Shown here: positions 1 to 8,777 of the stretch, piece by piece | Numbering within the stretch: the stretch's first letter is position 1 | How the letters are laid out: the number at the start of each line of letters is the position of its first letter | From: Winogradskyella luteola | GTDB taxonomy: Bacteria > Bacteroidota > Bacteroidia > Flavobacteriales > Flavobacteriaceae | Assembly (NCBI RefSeq): GCF_019203985.1 | Contig: NZ_JAGSPD010000010.1 | Location: 61,219 to 125,218, forward strand | Direction: 5' to 3' | DNA length: 64,000 bases | Translations under genes and position numbers: made by a program | The notes under the pieces: generated by a model | What the model saw: only the letters and a program-made list of their open reading frames with translations | What the model was told of the DNA's origin: nothing | Databases searched by the model: none

Positions 1-218
1 AACTGACCTGGTTGAAGTGTGGTCAATACATTTTGACCTAAAGCTTTCTCTTTAACTTTATTAGTAAATTGTTTTGCAATTTTAAAGTTAACATCGGCAT
101 CTAAAAGCGCACGTCTCACTTCCTTTAAAGTTTCGGCTACATTGACCTCTGTAATGCTGCCATGACCTTTAAGAACATGTAACGCTTTATCTAACTTATC
201 ACTTAAATTATTGAACAT
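1..218 (-). CDS. ffh: Signal recognition particle protein Ffh, N-terminal fragment (runs off the window)
   Basis: The minus-strand frame begins at an ATG at 218 and stays open to base 1. It reads MFNNLSDKLDKALHVLKGHG, then a stretch with EVRRALLDADVN. This is the four-helix N domain that opens the SRP54/Ffh GTPase, which binds signal peptides and 4.5S RNA and delivers nascent membrane proteins to FtsY. About 72 residues are visible; the G and M domains lie outside. A TAnnTTTG-like box lies about 60 bp upstream. Identification rests on the well-conserved N-domain pattern only. Confidence 0.9.
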   Translation of the reverse strand, partial: MFNNLSDKLDKALHVLKGHGSITEVNVAETLKEVRRALLDADVNFKIAKQFTNKVKEKALGQNVLTTLQPGQ

Positions 219-278
219 ATTTTCAGTATTCAGTTTTCAGTCTGCAAGTAAGCAGTCTGTTTATTTTTTTATAGGATG

Positions 279-286
279 CAAATTTA
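279..286 (-). promoter_or_regulatory. Possible -7 box for ffh
   Basis: On the minus strand the sequence is TAAATTTG, a full match to the Bacteroidota -7 element TAnnTTTG, about 60 bp before the ffh ATG. A TTG at the usual -33 distance is missing, so this is only a half-supported promoter. Confidence 0.4.
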
Positions 287-469
287 AGAATTTAAGAGAG
301 ATAAACGAATGTGATATTTATAATTCTATACTTGTAATTTTAGGAATTATATAAGAATTAGACTTTCAGCGGGATTATTGCAGCTTGCAATTTTCAGTAA
401 GGTTTACGGATTGCTAAAAATCAAAAAAATAAATTTAATACTAGATATCTCTCTCTAGCGGGATTAGTT

Positions 470-513
470 TTGCTAAAAAAGAAAAGAGCTGCCTAGCGGT
501 TGGCAACCCTCTT
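470..513 (-). terminator. Terminator of the acidic lipoprotein gene
   Basis: Read on the minus strand, AAGAGGGTTGCC pairs with GGCAGCTCTT across an 8-nt loop, with a small internal bulge. It is followed by a T-rich run (the A-rich stretch at 472-485 on the plus strand). It lies about 50 bp past the stop of the lipoprotein gene. Confidence 0.7.
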
Positions 514-563
514 CATCAACTTAAACTTACTAAAATTACTAACTAACCTAGTGCTTTTGTTTA

Positions 564-2870
564 TTAACTACAATTTTGTTCTAAAACTAAAATATCGTCT
601 CCTCTGTGCAGTTCTAATCGATTATCTTCACACTCTACAACTAACCATTCTCCAGTTATAGCCTGTATATTTGGGCCTGTTACATTGGTAAAGGTTACTA
701 TAGCACCATCATTGGACTGTGATGTGGTCCAAGTCGCATCTATAGTTTCTGTATCTGTGTATATAACTACGATTTGGTTGTTTCCTTCAAAATCAAAATT
801 CCAATTCATTAAATTATCGCTACCATTGTAGTTTACCGCATTCCAAATACATTGTGTAAGTATGCCATCTATATCTTCTTCTGTACAGTAATTTGCACAT
901 TCTTCAACGATTAATTCATGTGTGAAAATTTGGAAAACACTTGGGTTACCCGCCAAAGAAACTCTGGAGTAAATAACTTGAGGATTCGATGTATTAACAT
1001 AAGGGGTAGGTATGGCTCCTAAATCATTTTCTGCATCAGCTATAGTCTGATGAAATGTATATTCAATATCATCATTAGGGCAATTTGCATAGATAAGATT
1101 TAAATCAAACGAGCCAAAACTATCTTGTATGCCATCATCTTCGTCACACACAGATAAATCATAATTACCAAAACACTCAAAAGGATTTTCTTCTGAATCT
1201 TGACAAACTAATATTAACTCACTATCTCCTTGATAAAAAACTAAATCATCATCATCGCATTCAGACAAATACCATTGTCCGTTATAATACTGGTCTATAA
1301 AGGAAGGGAAAGTAATGATTATGAAAACTCCATTATCATCAGAGCTTATGTCCCATGTGCCAGTATGAGGAAGATCCCCTTGATACATTGTAAACAAACT
1401 GTTGTCTTCTGAAAACTGAAATGTAGTTAATGGTGAAGTATAGCCATTAACTGTCGGCACTATATTACAAGACGTTAAATAATCACTGACTTCTTGTTGA
1501 GTACAATCAGGCTCTAAATCGCATTCTTGTTCTAATTCTATATAATTATTGCCACTGACTAAATACAATTCATCATCTTCACATTCTACAATTTGCCACT
1601 GACCATTTAAACTACTTAGGTCTTGCTGCAAATTAAGCTCTATAAAAACATCTCCAGCAATGAGCATTAACTCATAAGTTCCTATTTGGGTTTCTGTTCC
1701 ATCATTATTGTCGATTAAAACTTGTCCATTTGGTGTAAAGTAGACATAAATCTGTACAGTAGTGTCAATAAGATTAGTTTCGAGTTCCCAAGGACATTCC
1801 CCAAGAACTTCATTTATATCCACCACAGAACATCCTAAATCGCCTTCGCAATCTTGTTCTAATTCAATATCGTAATCTCCTCTCACGATTTCAATTTCAT
1901 CATCATCGCATTCAACAATTAACCATTCTCCACCTAAATCATCTTGAAATGCAGTTAGGTCAGTTAAATTCAAAATAAGACCTTCTGAGGTTGAAGATAA
2001 GCTCCATGATCCACCAATGGCAGATGTGGCTTCACCTTCTGTTATTGCTAAGCTTCCGTCTTCGTCAAAAATGATTTGATAGATTTCAAAATCATCATTT
2101 TCATCTTCAATATCCCAAGGACATTCTACTAATAAATCAGCAATATCTTCTTCGTTACATTCGTAGCTATTGTCAACACAATCACCTTCAGCAGCTTCAA
2201 TGGCCTGCGCCAATTCTTCATTAGAGTTCACCTCTATGCTTTCTCCGTTTGCATAAATTAAGGTTACAGGATAATTTAAACTTACAATCAGAGCATTGTC
2301 ATCTTCTTCTAAACCATCGATAAATTCGTAAAGTGCTTCGTCGTTCTCAATAGTTATGGTTTCAATAAGACTGAATTCTGAATTGAAGACAGAAAAGGAA
2401 ATAGGATATTCAAAATCTACACATTCAATGATATCATCATCTTCTTCACCTTCACAGTCTTCAATAAAATCTTCGAGCTGTTCTTCATTTTCAATAACAA
2501 TTGTAGTATAGTCATTAAAAATTATTGTGATTGGAAATACAAAGTCTAAAACCTCGTCATCATCGTCCAGGTCTTCGTACAATTCTTCTAATTGTTCTAA
2601 ATCTTCTTCAGTTTCTATAACCATAGTAATATCGTTTACAATAATGGTTACAGGCAATTCTACGGAAAAACAACTCGCTTCATCCAAGATATCATCCATA
2701 GCACCATGGTTAGCCGTTGTTCTGCTTACCAATTCAGCTAACGGAGTACCAGATTGAATGGTTTCTTGTTCTTCAGAATTATTAACTTCTGATGCTTCAT
2801 CTTGGCATGCCGTAAAACTTAATAAGGCAAAAAGGGCGAATAGAAATAAATAATTGATTTTGATTTTCAT
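564..2870 (-). CDS. Large acidic repeat lipoprotein, divergent from an ECF sigma factor
   Basis: No known function is recognised. The frame extends to a non-ATG codon at 2891, but the ATG at 2870 gives a proper signal peptide (KIKINYLFLFALFALL) with lipobox SFTAC, so 768 residues. After the Cys comes QDEASE, like the acidic signals that send flavobacterial lipoproteins to the cell surface. Next are four units of about 45 residues of the type (Y/F)PIT.....TI.IENEEEL. Four units of about 100 residues follow, each starting near an (E/D)C..(E/D)I...L..C pattern and ending GEW.(I/V)(V)EC(D/E)D(D/N)...(R/S)G...(I/E)LEQ.C. Between units 3 and 4 lies one extra domain like those repeated in flavobacterial surface adhesins (DIEYTFHQTIADAENDLG, then NPQVIYSRV). 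The protein is extremely rich in Asp and Glu and has paired Cys in most repeats. It shares a promoter motif with the fecR-receptor operon, so it is probably under the same sigma factor. A role in ion or ligand capture at the surface is only a guess. Confidence 0.8.
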   Translation of the reverse strand: MKIKINYLFLFALFALLSFTACQDEASEVNNSEEQETIQSGTPLAELVSRTTANHGAMDDILDEASCFSVELPVTIIVNDITMVIETEEDLEQLEELYEDLDDDDEVLDFVFPITIIFNDYTTIVIENEEQLEDFIEDCEGEEDDDIIECVDFEYPISFSVFNSEFSLIETITIENDEALYEFIDGLEEDDNALIVSLNYPVTLIYANGESIEVNSNEELAQAIEAAEGDCVDNSYECNEEDIADLLVECPWDIEDENDDFEIYQIIFDEDGSLAITEGEATSAIGGSWSLSSTSEGLILNLTDLTAFQDDLGGEWLIVECDDDEIEIVRGDYDIELEQDCEGDLGCSVVDINEVLGECPWELETNLIDTTVQIYVYFTPNGQVLIDNNDGTETQIGTYELMLIAGDVFIELNLQQDLSSLNGQWQIVECEDDELYLVSGNNYIELEQECDLEPDCTQQEVSDYLTSCNIVPTVNGYTSPLTTFQFSEDNSLFTMYQGDLPHTGTWDISSDDNGVFIIITFPSFIDQYYNGQWYLSECDDDDLVFYQGDSELILVCQDSEENPFECFGNYDLSVCDEDDGIQDSFGSFDLNLIYANCPNDDIEYTFHQTIADAENDLGAIPTPYVNTSNPQVIYSRVSLAGNPSVFQIFTHELIVEECANYCTEEDIDGILTQCIWNAVNYNGSDNLMNWNFDFEGNNQIVVIYTDTETIDATWTTSQSNDGAIVTFTNVTGPNIQAITGEWLVVECEDNRLELHRGDDILVLEQNCS

Positions 2871-2896
2871 ATAAATTGGAGCTTTTATCAATTTAT

Positions 2897-2930
2897 TATA
2901 AAACAGTTATAATATAAAAATCCCTACCCT
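2897..2930 (-). promoter_or_regulatory. Putative ECF-sigma promoter motif, copy 1 (drives the lipoprotein gene)
   Basis: Reading leftwards from 2930: AGGGTAGGGATTTT, two bases, then TATTATAACTGTT and TTAT. It is the same as the motif at 3528-3561 at 29 of 34 positions with no gap. It ends 26 bp before the lipoprotein ATG. It does not resemble the housekeeping TTG/TAnnTTTG promoter, and both copies point at genes flanking the sigma factor, hence the inference that the sigma factor reads it. Confidence 0.7.
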
Positions 2931-2971
2931 AAATTTTCAAAATATTATTTATAATTTGTGAAGCGAAAAAT

Positions 2972-3487
2972 ATGGATCAACCTCTAAACGATAATATTTG
3001 CCAAGAACAGCTGTTTGAACGTTTTTACAAAAAACATTCAAAGAACTTGCATGACTTTTTGTATTATAAATTTGGTGAGCACCTCAATCCACAAGATAAA
3101 GTACAGGAAGCATTTATAAAGCTATGGCAAAATTGCGGAAAAGTTTCGCTAGATAAGGCCAAAAGCTTTTTATTTACTACGGCTAACAACCTAATGCTTA
3201 ATGCTGTTGCACACCAAAAGGTTGTTTTAAAGTACCAAAAATTACCTCAAAAATATTCTACAAACGAATCACCAGAGTTTGTAATGCAAGAAAAGGAATA
3301 TCATAAAAAACTACAGAATGCTTTGGCTAATTTAACCGAAGCACAACGTGTTGCTTTTTTAATGAACCGGATTGAAGGTAAGCGTTTTAAGGAAATTGCA
3401 ACACTTTTGAATATTTCTACCAAAGCCGTAGAGAAACGCATTTATGGCGCATTAAAGAAGTTGCGTGAAGATATTGATGAGTTGTGA
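2972..3487 (+). CDS. ECF-family RNA polymerase sigma factor (FecI-like)
   Basis: This is a 171-residue protein with only sigma regions 2 and 4, typical of the extracytoplasmic-function group. Region 2 covers about residues 12-75 (FLYYKFGEHLNPQDKVQEAF, KAKSFLFTTANNLMLN). Region 4 covers about 112-165 (LTEAQRVAFLMNRIEGKRF, then EIATLLNISTKAVEKRI, the helix-turn-helix that reads the -35 region). It is followed by fecR and a TonB-dependent receptor, the standard order of a cell-surface signalling set. In such sets a ligand at the receptor is passed to FecR, which frees the sigma factor. The gene itself has no copy of the 34-bp motif ahead of it in its own direction, so it may not be strongly self-activated. 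The inducing ligand cannot be told from sequence. Confidence 0.92.
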   Translation: MDQPLNDNICQEQLFERFYKKHSKNLHDFLYYKFGEHLNPQDKVQEAFIKLWQNCGKVSLDKAKSFLFTTANNLMLNAVAHQKVVLKYQKLPQKYSTNESPEFVMQEKEYHKKLQNALANLTEAQRVAFLMNRIEGKRFKEIATLLNISTKAVEKRIYGALKKLREDIDEL

Positions 3488-3527
3488 GTGATAAGTGAAT
3501 ATAAAAACTTGAATACTGAATACAAGA

Positions 3528-3561
3528 AGGGTAGGAATTTTGGTATTATAACTGTTATATG
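3528..3561 (+). promoter_or_regulatory. Putative ECF-sigma promoter motif, copy 2 (drives fecR and the receptor)
   Basis: AGGGTAGGAATTTT, two bases, then TATTATAACTGTT and ATAT. It lies in the 88-bp gap between the sigma factor stop and the fecR ATG, ending 14 bp before that ATG. It matches copy 1 (2897-2930, opposite strand) at 29 of 34 positions. Confidence 0.7.
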
Positions 3562-3575
3562 GTTGAAATACGATT

Positions 3576-4466
3576 ATGAAAAGAGAGGAACTCATAAAAA
3601 AATGGTTAGATAATAACCTAAATGCCAAAGAGCTAAAGGCTTTTGAGCAGCTACAGGATTACAATGAATTAATCCAGATGAATAGTGCTTTAAAATCTTT
3701 TAAAGCTCCTGAGTTCTCTGTTGAGAATAGTTACGAGAATTTAAAACCGAAACTCAAGCACATTAATTCTAATAATTGGTTAAAACCTATACTTAGAATT
3801 GCTGCGATGTTAGCAATATGTTTTAGTGTTTACTATTATTCTACAGGTTCAGATACTGAAATCAATACACAAATTGCACAAAGCACTAAAGTTAATCTAC
3901 CGGATACCTCAATAGTTCACCTTAATGCAAATTCCACATTAAGTTTTAACGAAAGAAGCTGGGACAATAACCGTGAAGTACAATTGAATGGTGAAGCTTT
4001 TTTTAAGGTTGCAAAAGGACAAGTATTTGATGTTTTAACAACAAGTGGGACAGTTAGTGTTTTAGGAACTCAGTTTAATGTAAAGCAACGTAACGACTAC
4101 TTTGAAGTGACTTGCTATGAAGGTCTGGTCGCTGTTACACATAATGGAGAATCTGTAAAATTACATCCTGGAGATACTTTTAGAAAAATAGATGGGAAAC
4201 TAATTACTACTGAAAAAGAAATCGTCACGCGACCTACATGGTTACGTGGTGAAAGTAGCTTTAAAACCGTACCTCTAATACTTGTTATTGCAGAGCTTGA
4301 AAACCAGTACGGTATCAAAATATTGGCTCCAAAAATCGATACACAACGATTATTCACAGGTAGTTTTACGCACAAAAATCTAGATTTAGCATTGCAATCT
4401 GTTACAATACCCTTAAATTTAAGCTATAGTAAATCTGGAAACTCTATTGTACTAAAGCGTGAATAA
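3576..4466 (+). CDS. FecR-family anti-sigma factor
   Basis: The protein has 296 residues. It has a short cytoplasmic N-terminal part with the pattern of sigma-binding FecR heads (KKWLDNNLNAKELKAFEQL). One membrane helix sits at about 71-88 (PILRIAAMLAICFSVYYY). The periplasmic FecR domain follows (about 95-190, with VNLPDTSIVHLNANSTLSF and GEAFFKVAKG). The C-terminal domain (about 220-294, EIVTRPTWLRGESSFKTVPL, then LDLALQSVTIPLNLSY) is of the DUF4974 type common in Bacteroidota FecR proteins. It should hold the upstream sigma factor and relay a signal from the TonB-dependent receptor encoded next, whose start overlaps this gene's end by 8 bp. The two are probably translationally coupled. Confidence 0.92.
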   Translation: MKREELIKKWLDNNLNAKELKAFEQLQDYNELIQMNSALKSFKAPEFSVENSYENLKPKLKHINSNNWLKPILRIAAMLAICFSVYYYSTGSDTEINTQIAQSTKVNLPDTSIVHLNANSTLSFNERSWDNNREVQLNGEAFFKVAKGQVFDVLTTSGTVSVLGTQFNVKQRNDYFEVTCYEGLVAVTHNGESVKLHPGDTFRKIDGKLITTEKEIVTRPTWLRGESSFKTVPLILVIAELENQYGIKILAPKIDTQRLFTGSFTHKNLDLALQSVTIPLNLSYSKSGNSIVLKRE

Positions 4467-6756
4467 ACGGTTACAACGTGTTATTTTATTTGTTTTTATT
4501 ATTACCTCTTGTGGTCTAGCTCATAGTCAAAATGAGGAACCACAACCACTTGCCCAAATTCTTACACAGTTAGAAAAACGCTACAATGTAAAGTTCTCTT
4601 ACGAAAACAAAATCATTGAAGATATTGCAATAACACCATTGTATCCTGAACTTTCGTTAGAACAAGCTCTAAATCAATTACAGTTAATAACACCATTGGA
4701 ATTTAATGTTTTGAGCAGTCGGTTTATAGCCATATCACCAAAAGACGAAACTATTGAACGCTTAGAAGAGGTTGTGGTCACCAATTACCTTACCAAAGGA
4801 ATCTCTAAAACCAACAACGGTGCTGTAGAGGTTGATAGTAAAGCATTTACAATCCTACCTGGTTTAATAGAGCCAGATGTATTACAGATTGTACAAAGCT
4901 TGCCAGGTATTATTAGTGTAGACGAGTTGATTTCCAGCATTAATGTGAGAGGTGGCACAAATGACCAAAATCTAGTGTTATATGAGGGCATTAGAATGTA
5001 TCAAACTGGTCATTTTTTTGGCTTAATTTCTGCGTTCAACCCATATTTAACTGATGAGATTAGGATTTCAAAAAACGGAACCAGTGCATTATTTGGTGAT
5101 GGAGTTTCTAGCACTATTTCTATTAAAAACACCAACAAAATAAGCAATACACACGATGGTGGTTTGGGAGCCAATCTTTTGAGTGTAGACGGTTACGCAA
5201 ACATTCCCTTGAGTAAAAAAACAGAACTACAAGTTTCGGCCAGACGCTCTTTTACAGATGTTGTAGCCTCAAGCACATATGATGCCTATTTCGATAGAAT
5301 TTTTAGGGATTCTGAGCTTGGTACCTCTAATAACGTTGGTACAGTTTTAGGTTTGGATGAGCGTTTTCTATTTTATGATTTTACTGCTAAGTTTTTGTAC
5401 AATATCAACAAAACATCAAAACTACGGATCAACCTGCTCAATATTTATAATAACTTAGATTACAATCAAATATTTACCAATACAGAAAATAACTTTCAAG
5501 AAACAGAAAGCGAGTTAAACCAAGTAAGTTATGGTGCAAGTGCATCTTACTCTAAAATTTTTAAAGATAACGTAAATGCTTCTGCTCAAATTTATTATTC
5601 TCATTACGACTTAGATGCTCAGAATAATGATCTTACAAATCAGCAATTTTTAATTCAAGAAAACAAGGTAGAAGATTACGGACTCCGTTTAGATGTTTCT
5701 AAAATTATTGATAACAATACCGAGTTAAGAGGTGGCTATCAATTTAACGAAGTAGCTGTCACAAATTTTGAAGATGTTATCAACCCAGACTTTACAAGTT
5801 TAATAAAAGAAATCAATAGAACGCATGCTTTTTTTGGTGAGACCGAGCGTTATTCAAAATCACGAAATACATATATTAGATTAGGTGCACGAATCAGTTA
5901 TTTTGAAAAACTTAAAGAGCTTGTTATTGAGCCTCGTTTTGCCTTTAATCAAAAAATTTCGGATTATATTAGGTTAGAAGTACTGGGAGAACTAAAAAGT
6001 CAGTCTATATCCCAAGTGATTGATTTACAACAGGACTTTTTTGGAATTGAAAAACGGCGTTGGCAATTATCCAACACTACAGATTCACCATTAGTTAGGA
6101 GTCAGCAGATATCGCTTGGTATTAGCTACAATCAGAACAATCTATTAGTTTCCCTAGAAGGCTATTACAAAAATGTTGATGATATTAACGCGCGTAGTCA
6201 AGGGTTTCAAAATCAGTTTCAGTTTGTTAACGATATTGGCTCTTATACCATTACTGGTCTCGATTTTCTTATCAATAAACGCTTTAATAATTTTAGTGCC
6301 TGGTTAAGCTATACTTTGAGTAACAATGATTATAAATTCGATAATATTAACGATGGAGACGCTTTTCCCAATACCTTCGACCTAACGCAAGTGGCAAATG
6401 CTTCGTTAACCTATAATTTAGATAATTTTAAAATAGGTCTTGGTATCAATTGGCATTCAGGAAGACCGTATACCCAACCGTCCCAAATTCAAAATAATGC
6501 AAATTCTACCATAGAGTATAGTTCACCTAATAGCTCTAGGCTCAACGATTATTTTAGAACAGACATTTCTGCCGTTTACAATTTTAAGTTTTCAAAGGGA
6601 GTTAAAGCAGAAATTGGTGCTTCTGCATGGAATATCTTCAATCAAAATAACATTATTAACCGTTACTATTTATTAAATTCAGAGAATGATATTGTTGAGA
6701 TTGATAACCAAGCATTGAAGTTTACCCCTAACCTAAGCTTTAGGATCAATTTTTAA
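4459..6756 (+). CDS. TonB-dependent outer-membrane receptor with signalling (STN) domain, FecA-like
   Basis: The GTG at 4459 overlaps the end of fecR by 8 bp and is the only start that keeps the signal peptide (RVILFVFIITSCGLAHSQ). Residues about 28-95 form a secretin/TonB short N-terminal (STN) domain (PLAQILTQLEKRYNVKFSYE, then LSLEQALNQLQ). In transducing receptors this domain contacts FecR. A plug domain follows (about 105-235: LEEVVVTNYL, VQSLPGIISVDELISSINVRG), then the beta-barrel ending in SFRINF. The length of 765 residues suits a FecA-like transducer and is far shorter than SusC proteins (about 1000). No SusD-like gene follows. It is the receptor arm of the sigma/FecR module; the cargo is unknown. 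Confidence 0.9.
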   Translation: MNKRLQRVILFVFIITSCGLAHSQNEEPQPLAQILTQLEKRYNVKFSYENKIIEDIAITPLYPELSLEQALNQLQLITPLEFNVLSSRFIAISPKDETIERLEEVVVTNYLTKGISKTNNGAVEVDSKAFTILPGLIEPDVLQIVQSLPGIISVDELISSINVRGGTNDQNLVLYEGIRMYQTGHFFGLISAFNPYLTDEIRISKNGTSALFGDGVSSTISIKNTNKISNTHDGGLGANLLSVDGYANIPLSKKTELQVSARRSFTDVVASSTYDAYFDRIFRDSELGTSNNVGTVLGLDERFLFYDFTAKFLYNINKTSKLRINLLNIYNNLDYNQIFTNTENNFQETESELNQVSYGASASYSKIFKDNVNASAQIYYSHYDLDAQNNDLTNQQFLIQENKVEDYGLRLDVSKIIDNNTELRGGYQFNEVAVTNFEDVINPDFTSLIKEINRTHAFFGETERYSKSRNTYIRLGARISYFEKLKELVIEPRFAFNQKISDYIRLEVLGELKSQSISQVIDLQQDFFGIEKRRWQLSNTTDSPLVRSQQISLGISYNQNNLLVSLEGYYKNVDDINARSQGFQNQFQFVNDIGSYTITGLDFLINKRFNNFSAWLSYTLSNNDYKFDNINDGDAFPNTFDLTQVANASLTYNLDNFKIGLGINWHSGRPYTQPSQIQNNANSTIEYSSPNSSRLNDYFRTDISAVYNFKFSKGVKAEIGASAWNIFNQNNIINRYYLLNSENDIVEIDNQALKFTPNLSFRINF

Positions 6757-6797
6757 ATTTAAAAACTTAATTTTAAGTTTTCAAAATATGATTGATT

Positions 6798-7343
6798 ATG
6801 ACAGAACAAGACTTCTATAAACTGAGGTTTCCTGTTGGGGAATTTAAAAAACCAGTACATATTACTCAGCAACACCTAGACCAATGGATCAACTCCATTG
6901 AAACATTACCGCAACGAATAGTTACAGTTACCAAAAGCCTCAATGAAGAAGAGTTAAATTACAAATACAGACCAAAAGGTTGGACCATTAAACAAGTGAT
7001 ACACCATTGTGCAGACAGCCATATGAACAGTATTATACGATTTAAACTTGCAATTACCGAAGATACCCCAACGATTAGGCCTTATTTTGAAGATCGCTTT
7101 GCTAAACTTATAGATTATTTTGAGCCTATTGATGCCCCAATTTCAATACTTAATGGTGTACATAAAAAACTTGCCGTATTGCTAAGAAACTTTTCTAAAG
7201 AGGATTTAAAACGGGTTTTTGTGCATCCAGAACATGGAATGAGTTTTACACTTGAAGAAGCTATCGGTATCTATGCTTGGCATAGCAACCATCACTTTGC
7301 GCATATAGAGCAAGCCTTACAGTATGGAGGAAAATTTAATTAG
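6798..7343 (+). CDS. DinB/YfiT-type putative metal-dependent hydrolase or bacillithiol transferase
   Basis: The in-frame TTG at 6792 is less likely than the ATG six bases later, giving 181 residues. The protein has the four-helix DinB fold pattern of the YfiT/BstA group. It opens with the typical DFYKLRFPVGEFKKP and keeps the metal-binding histidines in HHCADSHMNS and in WHSNHHFAHI near the C-terminus. Related proteins are annotated as bacillithiol transferases or metal-dependent hydrolases; the true substrate here is unknown. It lies 41 bp after the TonB receptor on the same strand but has no evident link to it. Confidence 0.85.
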   Translation: MTEQDFYKLRFPVGEFKKPVHITQQHLDQWINSIETLPQRIVTVTKSLNEEELNYKYRPKGWTIKQVIHHCADSHMNSIIRFKLAITEDTPTIRPYFEDRFAKLIDYFEPIDAPISILNGVHKKLAVLLRNFSKEDLKRVFVHPEHGMSFTLEEAIGIYAWHSNHHFAHIEQALQYGGKFN

Positions 7344-7359
7344 TGCCATTCAGGGCCAA

Positions 7360-8661
7360 TTAAGGACTCCCATTTGCTGTTTGTTGTTGTCTTTCTTTTT
7401 CTCTTTGTTTCTCTAGATTCTTTCTTATTTTTTCAATTGCTGACTCAATTGATTTATCTGGCTCTATTAAATTATAAGCTCCCCAAAAATTTGGATCAGA
7501 GAATCCTGAAATAGCATCTGTTATAATTACTGATGGTCGCAATCTATCTTTGCCACTCATTTTTCTCTCTTGGGTATTAATTTCCCAATCGGTCACAGCC
7601 ATCTCACTAGACAGTGTATAAACCTTATTGAAAATTTCCCGTTTCTTTTTCACTTTGAATTTTAAATTAAGGTTAGAATAACTGTAATACCATTTGTTGC
7701 CTTTAGCCTTATAGTCGACTTTATATTCTGCTACCAATGGGTAGACAACAATACTGCTAGGTTTCTTTTTTACCAACAAATTCTTACTCTTGTTCTTATT
7801 GCTTACATCCAAAGCATAATTAGCACTTACCAAAGCCAATGATTGTGAATCAATATAGAGCTTACCATTATAGTTTAGATTTAGCCCGTTATTCTTTGAT
7901 TTAAAATCTACAACATAGACACTTCTATTATTTACTGTTGAGGGTTCATTAAAAGTAAAGTTGTAACTGCTTATGGTTTCGTCAGTAAAGATGTATTCAG
8001 GGTATTTCATAATATCCAAATATATTGTTGAAAATGGCCCACCTTGTAGCTTTACAGATACGGTGTCTAAACGTTTATAATCTGTACTTTTTCTTGCTTT
8101 GTTCAACTTTATAGCATCTCGAACCAGAGACTGATTAGGGTATTTTAAAATATTGACCACAGCTTCAGTTAATGATACATTTCTATTACGTCGTTTTATG
8201 GTTTCCCTGTAAAATGCCGTCATATAAACCGATTGGTTTTGATGGTTTTTCTCTTTATTCTTAAAAACTTTTTTAACCAAATTTTCTGCGCTCTTAAAGG
8301 TAGATATATTAACTGTTGAAAGCTCAGTTACTGCTTCATATAATTCTATAACATTATCACTTTTAGACAATTGAGATAAAGGCAACACCCTTGTATTATA
8401 CCCCAACAAACTGACTATGACTTTAGAATCTAGGCTTTCATCAGGTACCTTAAGTACAAAATCCCCCTCAGAATTGCTGATAGTGCTAATGTTGCTTTCA
8501 TTAATACTAAGACTTGCAGCGACTAATGCTTTGTTAGATTTTCCATCAATTACTTTTCCACTATATTCCGTAAGGTTAGTCTGGGCAGCTAGTGAAAAAG
8601 GCACTAGCAGTATAGCCATATATAAAATAGAAAAGCACTTTTTAAAGTCTAGAGTTTTCAT
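7360..8661 (-). CDS. Secreted protein with carboxypeptidase-regulatory-like N-terminal domain
   Basis: The protein has 433 residues. A signal peptide (FSILYMAILLVPFSLAAQ) is followed by a CarboxypepD_reg-like beta-sandwich (about 33-115: YSGKVIDGKSNKALVAASLS, STISNSEGDFVLKVP, VSLLGYNTRVLPLS), then a long domain of unknown function. The domain order resembles DUF5686-like flavobacterial envelope proteins without the C-terminal barrel. The C-terminus is rich in Lys, Glu and Gln. It is probably periplasmic or outer-membrane attached. No function is assigned. Confidence 0.75.
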   Translation of the reverse strand: MKTLDFKKCFSILYMAILLVPFSLAAQTNLTEYSGKVIDGKSNKALVAASLSINESNISTISNSEGDFVLKVPDESLDSKVIVSLLGYNTRVLPLSQLSKSDNVIELYEAVTELSTVNISTFKSAENLVKKVFKNKEKNHQNQSVYMTAFYRETIKRRNRNVSLTEAVVNILKYPNQSLVRDAIKLNKARKSTDYKRLDTVSVKLQGGPFSTIYLDIMKYPEYIFTDETISSYNFTFNEPSTVNNRSVYVVDFKSKNNGLNLNYNGKLYIDSQSLALVSANYALDVSNKNKSKNLLVKKKPSSIVVYPLVAEYKVDYKAKGNKWYYSYSNLNLKFKVKKKREIFNKVYTLSSEMAVTDWEINTQERKMSGKDRLRPSVIITDAISGFSDPNFWGAYNLIEPDKSIESAIEKIRKNLEKQREKERQQQTANGSP

Positions 8662-8777
8662 AATGATATTATTTAGAATTTGGCCTACTACTAAGATACA
8701 TTAAATAGGGCGAAAATTCTATAAATCAAAATGTTAAACCGTTAACTCTTAAATTTTTAACGTATTTTATGAAGAAT

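Larger units (their letters stand above)
219..563. other. 345-bp gap between ffh and the acidic lipoprotein gene
   Basis: No gene is seen. The gap holds a possible ffh -7 box (279-286), a terminator for the lipoprotein gene (470-513), and short direct repeats. AGCGGGATTA occurs at 368-377 and 457-466, and TTGCTAAAAA occurs at 411-420 and 470-479, so the same two words appear twice in the same order. Their role is unknown. Confidence 0.6.

Noticed and set aside
2527..2757. Plus-strand open frame inside the acidic lipoprotein gene
   Set aside because: Ser-rich translation is the reverse reading of Asp/Glu codons; no start signal or family pattern.
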